A DNA stretch of 64,000 nucleotides from Neobacillus sp. PS2-9 (GTDB lineage: Bacteria > Bacillota > Bacilli > Bacillales > Cytobacillaceae). Below are positions 44,392-52,091 of this stretch, in pieces. The stretch is from assembly GCF_030915525.1 (NCBI RefSeq), contig NZ_CP133269.1:4296501-4360500 (forward strand), written 5' to 3'. The notes beneath the pieces are model-generated. The model searched no databases. It was given only the letters and a program-made list of their open reading frames with translations, and was not told the DNA's origin. The position numbers were made by a program, and so were the translations under genes. Each line of letters begins with the position of its first letter. The first letter of the stretch is position 1.

Positions 44392-45122
44392 ATCCGGCTC
44401 ACCTCTAAATTCCCAACAATAAGTGAGGTAAAGATTTTCACCTTTTGCTCTGACTCCTCATAACCTGGAGTTTTCAATTGAAAAACTTGATTAAATATCC
44501 TCGGTTCGTGGTTTCCAAACACAGTTGTTGAGCCCACCACACAGGAATGGTTAATGCATACATCTATTTCATATGGAACATGGATGTGAATATTACCGAT
44601 CAGGTTTCGGATGAAAATTACTGTTTCCCCTTTTGGTAGCATCGTGTAACTGAGGTCAATAACGGTATCCCCTATTCCGGTCTGGATGTTAACATCCTTC
44701 CATTCGTACACGCCTACTGGTGTCTTTTGCTGACCCAACAACACATTTTCAAACAACGGCTCAACTTTAATAACCGTCTCTTCCGGGGCAGTTGTTTCTT
44801 GAGTCTGAATATCTAATGGAATCTTTTTTGGATTCTTCTTTGATTGTAAGTATTGGATAAAAAAGTGTAGTAATATCGCTAATAATAAGAAGCGAAAGGT
44901 CATCATGTTAAAGACACTTATAACAAAGATAATAATTCCAGCAATGAAAAGGATCTTACCAGACTTACGGCCAGCCTTTTTCCTGCTAATATAAATCAGT
45001 CCACCTGCGATAATAAGGGAGAAAATAAGCCCTTTATTGAAAAATAAAATCTCCAATAGCAAAATGACTATACCGATGAATACAAGCCATCCTAAGTAAT
45101 CATTTTTTTTATTTTTAATCAT
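44388..45122 (-). CDS. liaF: LiaF, inhibitor of LiaS
   Basis: 244 residues: four membrane helices in the N-terminal third and a cytosolic beta-helical domain (DUF2154 type, about 125-244) with repeated VIDLSYTMLPKGETVIFIRN-type strands. It holds the LiaRS system off without stress. ATG at 45122 with GGAGGG. A terminator separates it from liaH, as in B. subtilis between liaH and liaG; liaG itself is missing here. Confidence 0.93.
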   Translation of the reverse strand: MIKNKKNDYLGWLVFIGIVILLLEILFFNKGLIFSLIIAGGLIYISRKKAGRKSGKILFIAGIIIFVISVFNMMTFRFLLLAILLHFFIQYLQSKKNPKKIPLDIQTQETTAPEETVIKVEPLFENVLLGQQKTPVGVYEWKDVNIQTGIGDTVIDLSYTMLPKGETVIFIRNLIGNIHIHVPYEIDVCINHSCVVGSTTVFGNHEPRIFNQVFQLKTPGYEESEQKVKIFTSLIVGNLEVSRI

Positions 45123-45175
45123 CGGCTCACCCTCCCTTTTTACCTTATGTATTTATTAATTTTTCATGGGATAAA

Positions 45176-45203
45176 AGGCGTAGAAACCTACGCCTTCTTT
45201 AGA
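45176..45203 (-). terminator. Terminator between liaH and liaF
   Basis: AAGGCGTAGG/CCTACGCCTT-type stem with a TTAT tail on the minus strand. It would give high liaIH and lower liaFSR expression by readthrough. Confidence 0.8.
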
Positions 45204-45218
45204 ATACCATATTTGTTA

Positions 45219-45863
45219 TTATATGGACTTGCTTTCTTCTAATTTCATTTCTTTTTCTAGTTGAGCGATCCTTGCATCAATGGTATTGCGGTAGTAAGAG
45301 CTGTTGACTTGATGCTCTAAACGATCAAGATAGTTCTCGATGTCTTTGAATTTTGAATAGGCCGCATCGGAATACGTATTTGAATCAAGCACTTTGTTGA
45401 TTTGGAGATTGGCGCGAGTGACGTTTTCACGTCCCATTAATTCCATTCTGCGAAGGTGCATATCTTTAAGCTTGTGCTTCATTTCTTCATACTTTCTTTC
45501 TAACTCCCCAAGCTGGCCATTCACCTGTTCGAGTGAGGCGCTTAGACGGCTGGCCCGATCAGCATATTGTTGATGTTCTGCAGCAGCGAATTGACACAGC
45601 TCCGATTCTCCCGCTTTTGAAGCAACTTCTGCTTGGTGCTTTCTTTTTTCTGCTAATTCCATCGCTTGATGATATTCTCTTGTAAATTCATCCTTAAGTG
45701 TATTTTGGCGTTCTAAAAGCTTTCTTACCTTTTCTGTTTCTTGCTCGGATTGGCGAAGGTATTGATTCAGTAAGGCAATTGGGTTTTGATTTTCCTTTTT
45801 GTCTAAAGCCTCGTGTAAATCCGCAGTAATCGTGTTTTTAATTCTTGTGAATAAGTTTGTCAT
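45219..45863 (-). CDS. liaH: PspA/IM30 family protein LiaH
   Basis: Membrane-associated coiled-coil oligomer that protects a stressed envelope. 214 residues, almost all helical, coiled coil from about residue 30 to 150 (ALLNQYLRQSEQETEKVRKL...). The N-terminal helix TNLFTRIKNTITADLHEALD is the membrane-binding amphipathic one. The start is ATG at 45863 with AAAGGAGAG; reading further upstream would run into the inserted GC-rich element. Preceded by the liaI-like gene. Confidence 0.92.
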   Translation of the reverse strand: MTNLFTRIKNTITADLHEALDKKENQNPIALLNQYLRQSEQETEKVRKLLERQNTLKDEFTREYHQAMELAEKRKHQAEVASKAGESELCQFAAAEHQQYADRASRLSASLEQVNGQLGELERKYEEMKHKLKDMHLRRMELMGRENVTRANLQINKVLDSNTYSDAAYSKFKDIENYLDRLEHQVNSSYYRNTIDARIAQLEKEMKLEESKSI

Positions 45864-45891
45864 TTTTATTCTCTCCTTTAAGTTTATCTTT

Positions 45892-46042
45892 GTTAAACTA
45901 GCCTGTTGATTTCCGCTCCAGACGCTTCGCTTTCCGTGGGCGTTTCGGCGAGCCTCCTCGGCGCTTGCGCCTGCGGGGTCTCCCCTGACCCGTACTCCCA
46001 CAGGAGTCTTCGCGTCTTCCGCTCCAATCAACAGGGTGAAAA
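45892..46042. repeat. GC-rich dispersed element with CCTGTTGATT terminal repeats
   Basis: About 150 bp, far more GC-rich than its surroundings. Ends with inverted arms CCTGTTGATT and AATCAACAGG; just inside lie direct repeats TTCCGCTCCA (45911-45920 and 46017-46026), and the middle has nested hairpins (GGCGCTTGCGCC). No coding capacity. It sits between the liaI-like gene and liaH and would lie in their common transcript. Similar GC-rich elements are familiar in Bacillus genomes. Confidence 0.85.
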
Positions 46043-46063
46043 AAATCACCAATGTCCTAATGT

Positions 46064-46411
46064 TTAATAATTTTTTAATTCATTCCACTGTTTTTCGAAA
46101 TTGGCGAATGGATCTGCTTCTTCTTTTTTAATGCTGTGCTTGTTCTGATTCCATTTTTTATAAACGAGGTACAGCACATAGGCTGCGCCTACTCCAATAA
46201 TGGCTGGTGCGTTGTGAAGGGAAGCCACTAGGACGATGAGACCGATGATTCCAAGTCCAATTTTCCCTCCAGTGGATTCAGCCTTTAAAAATTGTTTGAA
46301 TATGAAGTAGAGAAGCACCAAGCTAACAAGTAACCCCACCATTGGACCGATTGTTGAAAGTAAGATGATAGCTGCTATCCCTCCAGCTACCAGTAAACCG
46401 AATTTCTTCAT
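46064..46411 (-). CDS. LiaI-like small membrane protein (lmo0954 family)
   Basis: 115 residues: membrane helices at about 5-25, 27-44 and 50-85, then a charged tail with EEADPFANFEKQWNELKN. This family accompanies PspA/LiaH and is the probable membrane anchor for LiaH (LiaI role), although sequence similarity to B. subtilis LiaI is low. ATG at 46411 with AAAGGAG. First gene of the operon; I could not identify a LiaR box upstream. Confidence 0.8.
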   Translation of the reverse strand: MKKFGLLVAGGIAAIILLSTIGPMVGLLVSLVLLYFIFKQFLKAESTGGKIGLGIIGLIVLVASLHNAPAIIGVGAAYVLYLVYKKWNQNKHSIKKEEADPFANFEKQWNELKNY

Positions 46412-46512
46412 TTTGTTTCACTCCTTTTCTTTTCTTGATTTCATCTTACCTTTTTTCTTTTGTTCTCATAATTGCGCCTGAGCTTGATTTTTATATCGGT
46501 CTCAAGACGTAG

Positions 46513-46562
46513 AAAGGGTCAGCCCCTTAAGCAAAATGCTTAAAAAACTGACCCTTTTTTCG
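46513..46562 (-). terminator. Terminator of the CAP/LysM gene
   Basis: Outer stem AAAGGGTCAG/CTGACCCTTT with an inner TTAAGCA/TGCTTAA hairpin; T-rich on the plus strand and TTTC on the minus strand. Confidence 0.75.
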
Positions 46563-46574
46563 ATATTTTGAAAC

Positions 46575-47186
46575 TTATTTTGAGATAAACATTTGCACCC
46601 AATAGTAGCCGTAGGAGCCGCCTTTAGCATAGCCCACGCCGATACGGGTGTTTGAGCTCAGGATGTTGGCACGGTGTCCTGAACTGTTCATCCAAGACTG
46701 TACCACTGATGCAGGTGTCGTTTGACCGGCAGCAATATTTTCAGCAGCCGAACGATAGGAAATACCAAAGTTCTTCATCATATCAAATGGGCTTCCATAG
46801 GTTGGGCTCGTATGGCTGAAATAGTTTTTATCTCGCATATCATTTGCCTTATAGCGAGCAACCCTTGATAGCTCCCAATCTGCTGTCATTGCCGGCTTTC
46901 CATTTTTGGCACGCTCTTGATTGGTTAATTGAATGACTTGATTTTCTATACTCTTAATCGCATCAAAGTTAGGGATGGTCACCTTCTGACCAGGATAGAT
47001 CAGGTTAGGATTTTTAAACTGAGGGTTAGCCGCAATTAACTCTGAGATTCCAACCTGATACCTAACAGCGATTTTCCAAAGCGAGTCTCCTGGCTGAACA
47101 GTGTAATATTGCTGTGCAAATGAAACGCTAGGAATACAGAAAAGAGATAGTAAGAACAACAAACTAATCCAAAAAGATTTTTTCAT
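46575..47186 (-). CDS. Secreted LysM-CAP domain protein (YkwD-like)
   Basis: 203 residues: signal peptide (1-24), one LysM domain (about 27-71: YTVQPGDSLWKIAVRYQVGI to PGQKVTIP) that binds peptidoglycan, and a CAP/SCP domain (about 80-203) with NQERAKNGKPAM, the His/Glu motifs NYFSHTSPTYGSPFDM and AAENIAAGQ, and HRANILS. Typical for Bacillus YkwD/SafA-associated or spore-coat-localised proteins, function unclear. ATG at 47186 with GGAGG. Confidence 0.9.
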   Translation of the reverse strand: MKKSFWISLLFLLSLFCIPSVSFAQQYYTVQPGDSLWKIAVRYQVGISELIAANPQFKNPNLIYPGQKVTIPNFDAIKSIENQVIQLTNQERAKNGKPAMTADWELSRVARYKANDMRDKNYFSHTSPTYGSPFDMMKNFGISYRSAAENIAAGQTTPASVVQSWMNSSGHRANILSSNTRIGVGYAKGGSYGYYWVQMFISK

Positions 47187-47294
47187 TTTTTCGCCTCCTC
47201 CGAATATATATTTTTGATTTCAGGCTCAAAATATACAAGGAACTGAAAAAATATCTTTTTGCCTGTTACAAATTGATTTTTGGAGGATGGAGAT

Positions 47295-47669
47295 TTGAGG
47301 GAAATTTCATGGATGACCTATATTATGTTAATTTTAGCGAGCTACCGCTTAACACATTTAATTGTCTTTGATAAGATTACCGAATTTATTCGCAGACCTT
47401 TTGTCAAAAAGGTGAAGGTAGAAACGCAGGATGGTACGGAAACAAAGGAAGTTCCCACTTCTATGTTTGGTTATCTATTGAAATGTTATTGGTGTGCGGG
47501 CGTTTGGAGTGCCATTTTACTTGCCGGAGCCTATTTGCTTTTTCCAAGAGTGGCCTTTGTGATTATTTTAATCTTTTCTATTGCCGGCGGTCAGTCTATT
47601 ATTGAAACTTTCGTCGGTGTTAATATTAAAAAGGTTGATTACTATTCACACTTAAAGGACAAGGACTAA
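47295..47669 (+). CDS. DUF1360 membrane protein
   Basis: 124 residues with three predicted membrane helices. Recognised from SYRLTHLIVFDKITEFIRRPF and LKCYWCAGVWSAIL (a conserved CxxC). In B. subtilis the relatives YjcA/YngL include a sporulation-related protein, but a function is not established. TTG at 47295 is eight bases from GGAGG and is preferred over the TTG at 47280. Confidence 0.8.
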   Translation: MREISWMTYIMLILASYRLTHLIVFDKITEFIRRPFVKKVKVETQDGTETKEVPTSMFGYLLKCYWCAGVWSAILLAGAYLLFPRVAFVIILIFSIAGGQSIIETFVGVNIKKVDYYSHLKDKD

Positions 47670-47783
47670 ATAAAAGCTTTGAAACATTGGTAAAATTAAT
47701 CCCCCCTTAGCATATATTTTAGAAAAGTGGCTGACTTATAATTTTTGCATGTAATTCAGCCTCAATATAAAGGGGGATTTTTA

Positions 47784-47930
47784 ATGGCTATTTGGTGGAT
47801 CACAACCATCGGTTTAGTCCTTTGTCTTGGTTTTGTAGGTGGTACACTCTTTCATTTCCTACGAGGAGCGCTCGATTCAGAGGATTCTTCCCGAATCGAT
47901 AAAATTAACTCCGATAAGGAGCCCCTTTAA
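47784..47930 (+). CDS. Small single-pass membrane protein (48 aa)
   Basis: 48 residues: hydrophobic helix (residues 3-25, AIWWITTIGLVLCLGFVGG) then an acidic/basic tail (LDSEDSSRIDKINSDKEPL). ATG at 47784 follows AGGGGGA. A terminator follows after about 50 bp. Layout is the same as in the 46-residue protein at 18480, but the sequences are different. Family not recognised. Confidence 0.65.
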   Translation: MAIWWITTIGLVLCLGFVGGTLFHFLRGALDSEDSSRIDKINSDKEPL

Positions 47931-47977
47931 TTTTAAGTAATTCTGTTTAAATAATTGGAATCATACCTTTCTTTCGA

Positions 47978-48007
47978 ACTCTGAGTAACTCAGAGTTCTT
48001 TTTACGT
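47978..48007 (+). terminator. Terminator of the small membrane-protein gene
   Basis: AACTCTGAG/CTCAGAGTT stem, then CTTTTT. Confidence 0.9.
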
Positions 48008-48096
48008 TCTAGAAAAATAAATTTTGCGTTTACCACATGATTTTTTTAGTTTAGGAAAAATTATACATGTGATTATTACGAGCTGGAGGAATACAT

Positions 48097-49626
48097 ATGA
48101 GTTCATCTGAAAATACAACAAAGTTTCCGAAAACCTTTTGGCGCGAAATAGATTTTCCCTCTTATCCTAAATTAACTGAAGACTTCTCTGTAGATGTAGC
48201 GATTGTCGGTGCCGGAATTACCGGTGTTACCGCAGCCTATTTATTATCCAAAGAAGGATTAAAGGTCGCCCTTATCGAGGCAGGTAGTGTCTTAAATGGA
48301 ACAACCGGCCACACTACCGCTAAATTAACAGCACAGCATGGTCTGATTTATGATGAATTAATCAATCATTTTGGTAAAGAAAAGGCTAGACTTTATTTTG
48401 ATTCTCAGATGGATGCCATTCATTTTGTTGAAAGAATGGTGAAGGACAATGGAATTGATTGTGATTTCAGTAAAGAAGATGCCTATATGTATGCAGTGAC
48501 AGATGAGTACTCAGAAAAGCTGCAAACTGAATGGGAAGCATATAAAAGTCTTGGCATCGATGGTGCTTTGAAAGACTCTATTCCCTTTAATATTCAAACA
48601 ACAGCAGCCTTAATGATGAGTAATCAAGCCCAGTATCACCCACTCAAATTCCTTAAAGCTCTGCTAGAAGAAGCGGTAAAGGCAGGCTGCATGGTTTATG
48701 AGAACACAACGGCCGAGGATATCGAGGACGATTATTCCGAACCAAAGGTGGTAACGAAGGATGGGCAAAGAGTAAGCTGTAAGCACGTAATCGTGGCCTC
48801 CCATTTTCCTTTTTATGATAAGCCTGGGCTTTATTTTGCTAGGATGTATGCAGACCGTTCTTATGCCATTGGCCTGAAGACGGACAAAGAGTATCCAGGT
48901 GGGATGTATATCAGTGCAGACAGTCCAACCCGTTCGATTCGGTATACACCTTATAACGGGGAGAAATTACTAATCATCGGTGGTGAAAACCACAAAACGG
49001 GGCAGGGTGTCGATACATTAAAGCATTATGAAGCACTTGAAGCCTTCGCTGAAGAGGTATTTGGGATTAAGGAGTATGAATATCGGTGGTCTGCTCAGGA
49101 TTTAGTGACGCTTGATAAACTGCCATATATCGGGGAAATCACATCTGGACGTGAACATATATTAGTAGCTACTGGTTATAAAAAGTGGGGTATGACGACG
49201 GGAATTCTTGCCGGTCATTTATTAACTAATTATGTCATGCAACGAGGCAATCCTTACCAAGAGCTGTACTCCCCTTCCCGCTTTCAGGCGGATCCAGATT
49301 TATCGAATGCCCTCACAACCAATGCTGATGTTGCCAAGCATCTCTTGAAGGGTAAGCTTGAAATTGTTGAGAAAGTTACGGATGATCTTCAAGATGGTGA
49401 AGGCGCAGTTGTTATGTATAAAGGAAAAAGAGCAGGTGCCTATAAGGATAAGAACGGTAAGCTTTATATTGTGGATACCACTTGTACTCATTTAGGGTGT
49501 GAATGTGAATGGAATCATGCTGAAAAATCATGGGATTGCCCATGCCATGGTTCACGTTTCTCGTATGCAGGCGATGTAATTGAAGGCCCAGCACGAAAAC
49601 CACTGGATCTGCTTGAGAAAGGATGA
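48097..49626 (+). CDS. FAD-dependent oxidoreductase with C-terminal Rieske domain
   Basis: 509 residues. FAD-binding Rossmann motif VAIVGAGITGVTAAYLLSKE (about 29-48), DAO (glycine-oxidase-like) domain to about residue 385, and a C-terminal Rieske [2Fe-2S] domain with CTHLGC and CPCHGSRF (about 465-490). The same fusion is B. subtilis YhfW. Substrate unknown. ATG at 48097 with GGAGG. It is monocistronic, and repeat array E starts right after the stop. Confidence 0.9.
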   Translation: MSSSENTTKFPKTFWREIDFPSYPKLTEDFSVDVAIVGAGITGVTAAYLLSKEGLKVALIEAGSVLNGTTGHTTAKLTAQHGLIYDELINHFGKEKARLYFDSQMDAIHFVERMVKDNGIDCDFSKEDAYMYAVTDEYSEKLQTEWEAYKSLGIDGALKDSIPFNIQTTAALMMSNQAQYHPLKFLKALLEEAVKAGCMVYENTTAEDIEDDYSEPKVVTKDGQRVSCKHVIVASHFPFYDKPGLYFARMYADRSYAIGLKTDKEYPGGMYISADSPTRSIRYTPYNGEKLLIIGGENHKTGQGVDTLKHYEALEAFAEEVFGIKEYEYRWSAQDLVTLDKLPYIGEITSGREHILVATGYKKWGMTTGILAGHLLTNYVMQRGNPYQELYSPSRFQADPDLSNALTTNADVAKHLLKGKLEIVEKVTDDLQDGEGAVVMYKGKRAGAYKDKNGKLYIVDTTCTHLGCECEWNHAEKSWDCPCHGSRFSYAGDVIEGPARKPLDLLEKG

Positions 49627-49639
49627 TTTGTTGGCTCCA

Positions 49640-50195
49640 TAAAGTGGAGTATGTTGCTATTTGTTTGGATGAAGGACATTATCATTGTGCTCGCGCTTGG
49701 TTTTGTCCTTCATGAGCTTGATGAAGGACATTTTCCATGTGTTTGTGCTTGATTTTGTCCTTCATGAGCTTGATGAAGGACATTTTACATGTGTCCGAGC
49801 CTGGTTTTGTCCTTCATCCCCTTGATGAAGGACATTTTTCATGTATTTAGGCTTGATTTTGTCCTTCATCCCCTTGATGAAAGACATTTTTCATGTGTCC
49901 GAGCCTGGTTTTGTCCTTCATCCCCTTGATGAAGGACATTTTTCATGTGTCCGCGCTTTGTTTTGTCCTTCATCCCCTTGATGAAAGACATTTTCCATGT
50001 GCCACCGCTTCGTTTTGTTCTTCATCCCCTTGATGAAGAACATTTTTCATATGCTCGTGCTTAGTTTTGTCCTTCATTCCCTTGATGAAGGACATTTTCC
50101 ATGTGCCACCGCTTCGTTTTGTCCTTCATCCCCTTGATGAAAGACAATTTTCATGTGTCCGTGCCTGGTTTTGTCCTTCATATCCATGGCTCCTC
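49640..50195. repeat. 52-bp-period palindromic tandem array E
   Basis: Ten units; GAAGGACA-type right arms start at 49671, 49723, 49775, 49827, 49879, 49931, 49983, 50035, 50087, 50139, all exactly 52 bp apart. Each unit is a perfect 11-bp stem (TGTCCTTCATC/GATGAAGGACA) with a 5-nt loop and a 25-bp spacer. One unit (50016-50042) has changes on both arms that keep the pair. It lies between convergent genes. Confidence 0.98.
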
Positions 50196-50223
50196 CCCAG
50201 GCCCTTAAGGGAGTAAAACAAAA

Positions 50224-50266
50224 AATGCACACATGATTTCACGAATGATGAAATCACGTGTGCATG
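50224..50266 (-). terminator. Terminator of the 44-aa gene
   Basis: TGCACACGTGATTTC/GAAATCATGTGTGCA stem followed by TTTTTTG on the minus strand. Confidence 0.88.
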
Positions 50267-50277
50267 ATTAAATTCTT

Positions 50278-50412
50278 TTATTTACTATTCGGACGGTTGT
50301 GTTTGATCGCTTCGCCGGTTGTAAACTCCACCAGCTCCTCGCTCATGACCATTGGCTTTTTACGATTGTTATTCCGTTGTGCATTCTGATTTCCCAGTTT
50401 CTGTCTACCCAC
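50278..50412 (-). CDS. Small hydrophilic protein (44 aa)
   Basis: 44 residues: Asn/Gln/Arg/Lys-rich first half (GRQKLGNQNAQRNNNRKKP) and VMSEELVEFTTGEAIKHNRPN. The GTG at 50412 follows AAAAGGAG at good distance. It ends at a strong terminator. Composition is typical of small Bacillus spore-related proteins, but I do not recognise the family. Confidence 0.6.
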   Translation of the reverse strand: MGRQKLGNQNAQRNNNRKKPMVMSEELVEFTTGEAIKHNRPNSK

Positions 50413-50481
50413 ACTTACCAGCTCCTTTTCGAGAAATAAGAAATACATTGATAGTATGGGTGAAAACAAATCAGCTTATTC

Positions 50482-51945
50482 TTATTTAAGGACAGGGGCT
50501 TTTCTACATTTTGTCATCTGTTCATAAGCATAAGCTACTTCAATTAACAGTGGCTCACTATACGCCGTTCCTGCAAACGTAATACCTACAGGTTCTCCTG
50601 CAGCTGTAAATCCTGCAGGAACAGCGATAGATGGGTATCCCGCTTTTGCACTAATATGTGACCCTTCTTCACCAGGGAAAATGATGACATCCAACTCATA
50701 TTTTTCTAAAGCATAATCAATCCCCTGCTTTGTCGAATGATAAAGATCAAATTCCAAAGCTTCGAAGTAGGCAGCCTCTGTCAGTGTTCCACTCGTGCCT
50801 TCCGATTCAAGCAATACCGCTTGCCCAAACTTAAGCATTTTTTCCTCATCCTTCTGATTAAATTCAATCAGATCGGCTAGCGATCGAATACCTACAGAAG
50901 GGTGCAACTGATTCAAATAGGCATTTAAATCTGGCTTAAATTCATAGGTTAACACATCATATTTCCACTTCGCTTTTGCAGAAGGAATTTCAATATTATC
51001 AACAATGTCTGCTCCTGATGCTTTCAACGCTTCTACAGCTGAAGCCACAATTGCTTGCTTCTCTTTACTTAAAAGCTCCATGAATCCATCGAGTGCAATA
51101 CCGATTCTTTTACCTTTAAGTCCTTCTTTTAAAAGAAACTCGGTAAAGTCAAAGTGATTAAACGGATTTGTTTTCGTAATGGGATCCTGCTCATCCTTTC
51201 CACACAAAGCATTTAGCAGAATGGCTGCATCTTGCACCGTCCTAGCCATCGGTCCAGCGGTGTCCTGTGTATGCGCAATCGGAATAATCCCTCTTCTGCT
51301 AATTAATCCCACCGTTGGCTTGATTCCTACAAGAGAGTTTTGACAGGATGGGTTCAAGATTGAACCGGAGGTCTCTGTACCTACTGCAGCAGCTGCAAAA
51401 TTGGCCGCTATTGCCGCTCCTGATCCAGCACTCGAGCCACCGACATCAAAGGTCCCTAGTCCATATGGATTGAGTACCTGACCGCCTCGAGAACTATAGC
51501 CGCTTGTCATTCCATTTGCCATGAAATTAGCCCACTCGGTCATATTAGTTTTTCCAAGAATGACTGCTCCTGCTTTTCGTAACTGTTCTGCGACAAAAGA
51601 ATCCTTTAAAGCAATCGAATCCTTTAAGGCTAGAGATCCAGCACTTGTATGCATTTTGTCGTGAGTATCAATATTATCTTTAATTAAAATGGGGATTCCA
51701 TGCAATTGGCTGCGTGGGCCTTTTTCCCTTCTCTCCGCATCTAATGCTTCTGCAATATGCAAAGCATCCGGATTAATTTCAAGGATAGAATGCAACTTTT
51801 GATCATAAAGCGAAATTCTATGTAAGTACATGAGAACCAGTTCTTTTGATGTAAGCTCACCGCTATCCAATTTCTCTTGGATTTCAGTGATGGTTACTTC
51901 CTCAAGCCACTCATCATGCATTTGTTTTAATTTTATGTTTTCCAT
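50482..51945 (-). CDS. Amidase signature family hydrolase
   Basis: 487 residues. Ser-cisSer-Lys triad: Lys in LIKDNIDTHDK, cis-Ser in GGSSAGSGAA, and nucleophilic Ser in GTETSGSILNPS. Related to GatA-type and enantioselective amidases, but no gatC/gatB is near, so it is probably a stand-alone hydrolase of an unknown amide. The start is ATG at 51945 with GGAGGG; no signal peptide. It is codirectional with the upstream helicase gene, with a terminator and repeat between. Confidence 0.88.
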   Translation of the reverse strand: MENIKLKQMHDEWLEEVTITEIQEKLDSGELTSKELVLMYLHRISLYDQKLHSILEINPDALHIAEALDAERREKGPRSQLHGIPILIKDNIDTHDKMHTSAGSLALKDSIALKDSFVAEQLRKAGAVILGKTNMTEWANFMANGMTSGYSSRGGQVLNPYGLGTFDVGGSSAGSGAAIAANFAAAAVGTETSGSILNPSCQNSLVGIKPTVGLISRRGIIPIAHTQDTAGPMARTVQDAAILLNALCGKDEQDPITKTNPFNHFDFTEFLLKEGLKGKRIGIALDGFMELLSKEKQAIVASAVEALKASGADIVDNIEIPSAKAKWKYDVLTYEFKPDLNAYLNQLHPSVGIRSLADLIEFNQKDEEKMLKFGQAVLLESEGTSGTLTEAAYFEALEFDLYHSTKQGIDYALEKYELDVIIFPGEEGSHISAKAGYPSIAVPAGFTAAGEPVGITFAGTAYSEPLLIEVAYAYEQMTKCRKAPVLK

Positions 51946-52004
51946 TGTCTTCCCTCCAATTCTTTTACAATTCAAGATAAACGGCCTAAATCCTTTTTTC
52001 GAGG

Positions 52005-52040
52005 CAAAAAAAGCAGTGGAATCCTCCACCGCTTTTTTGG
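52005..52040 (-). terminator. Terminator of the helicase gene
   Basis: AAAAAAGCGGTGGA/TCCACTGCTTTTTT stem with T run on the minus strand, downstream of the repeat copy. Confidence 0.85.
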
Positions 52041-52084
52041 GGACAGTCCCCCGGCGCTTTAGCGCAGTGGGGGACTGTCCCCAT
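52036..52084. repeat. GGGGACAGTCCCC dispersed repeat, copy 3
   Basis: GGGGACAGTCCCCC and GGGGGACTGTCCCC around the inner hairpin GCGCTTTAGCGC; 49 bp, almost a perfect compound hairpin, 8 bp from the helicase stop. Confidence 0.9.
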
Positions 52085-52091
52085 TTTATGT

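Noticed and set aside
46412-46480. LiaR operator upstream of the liaI-like gene
   Set aside because: I could not recognise a convincing inverted repeat matching known LiaR boxes.
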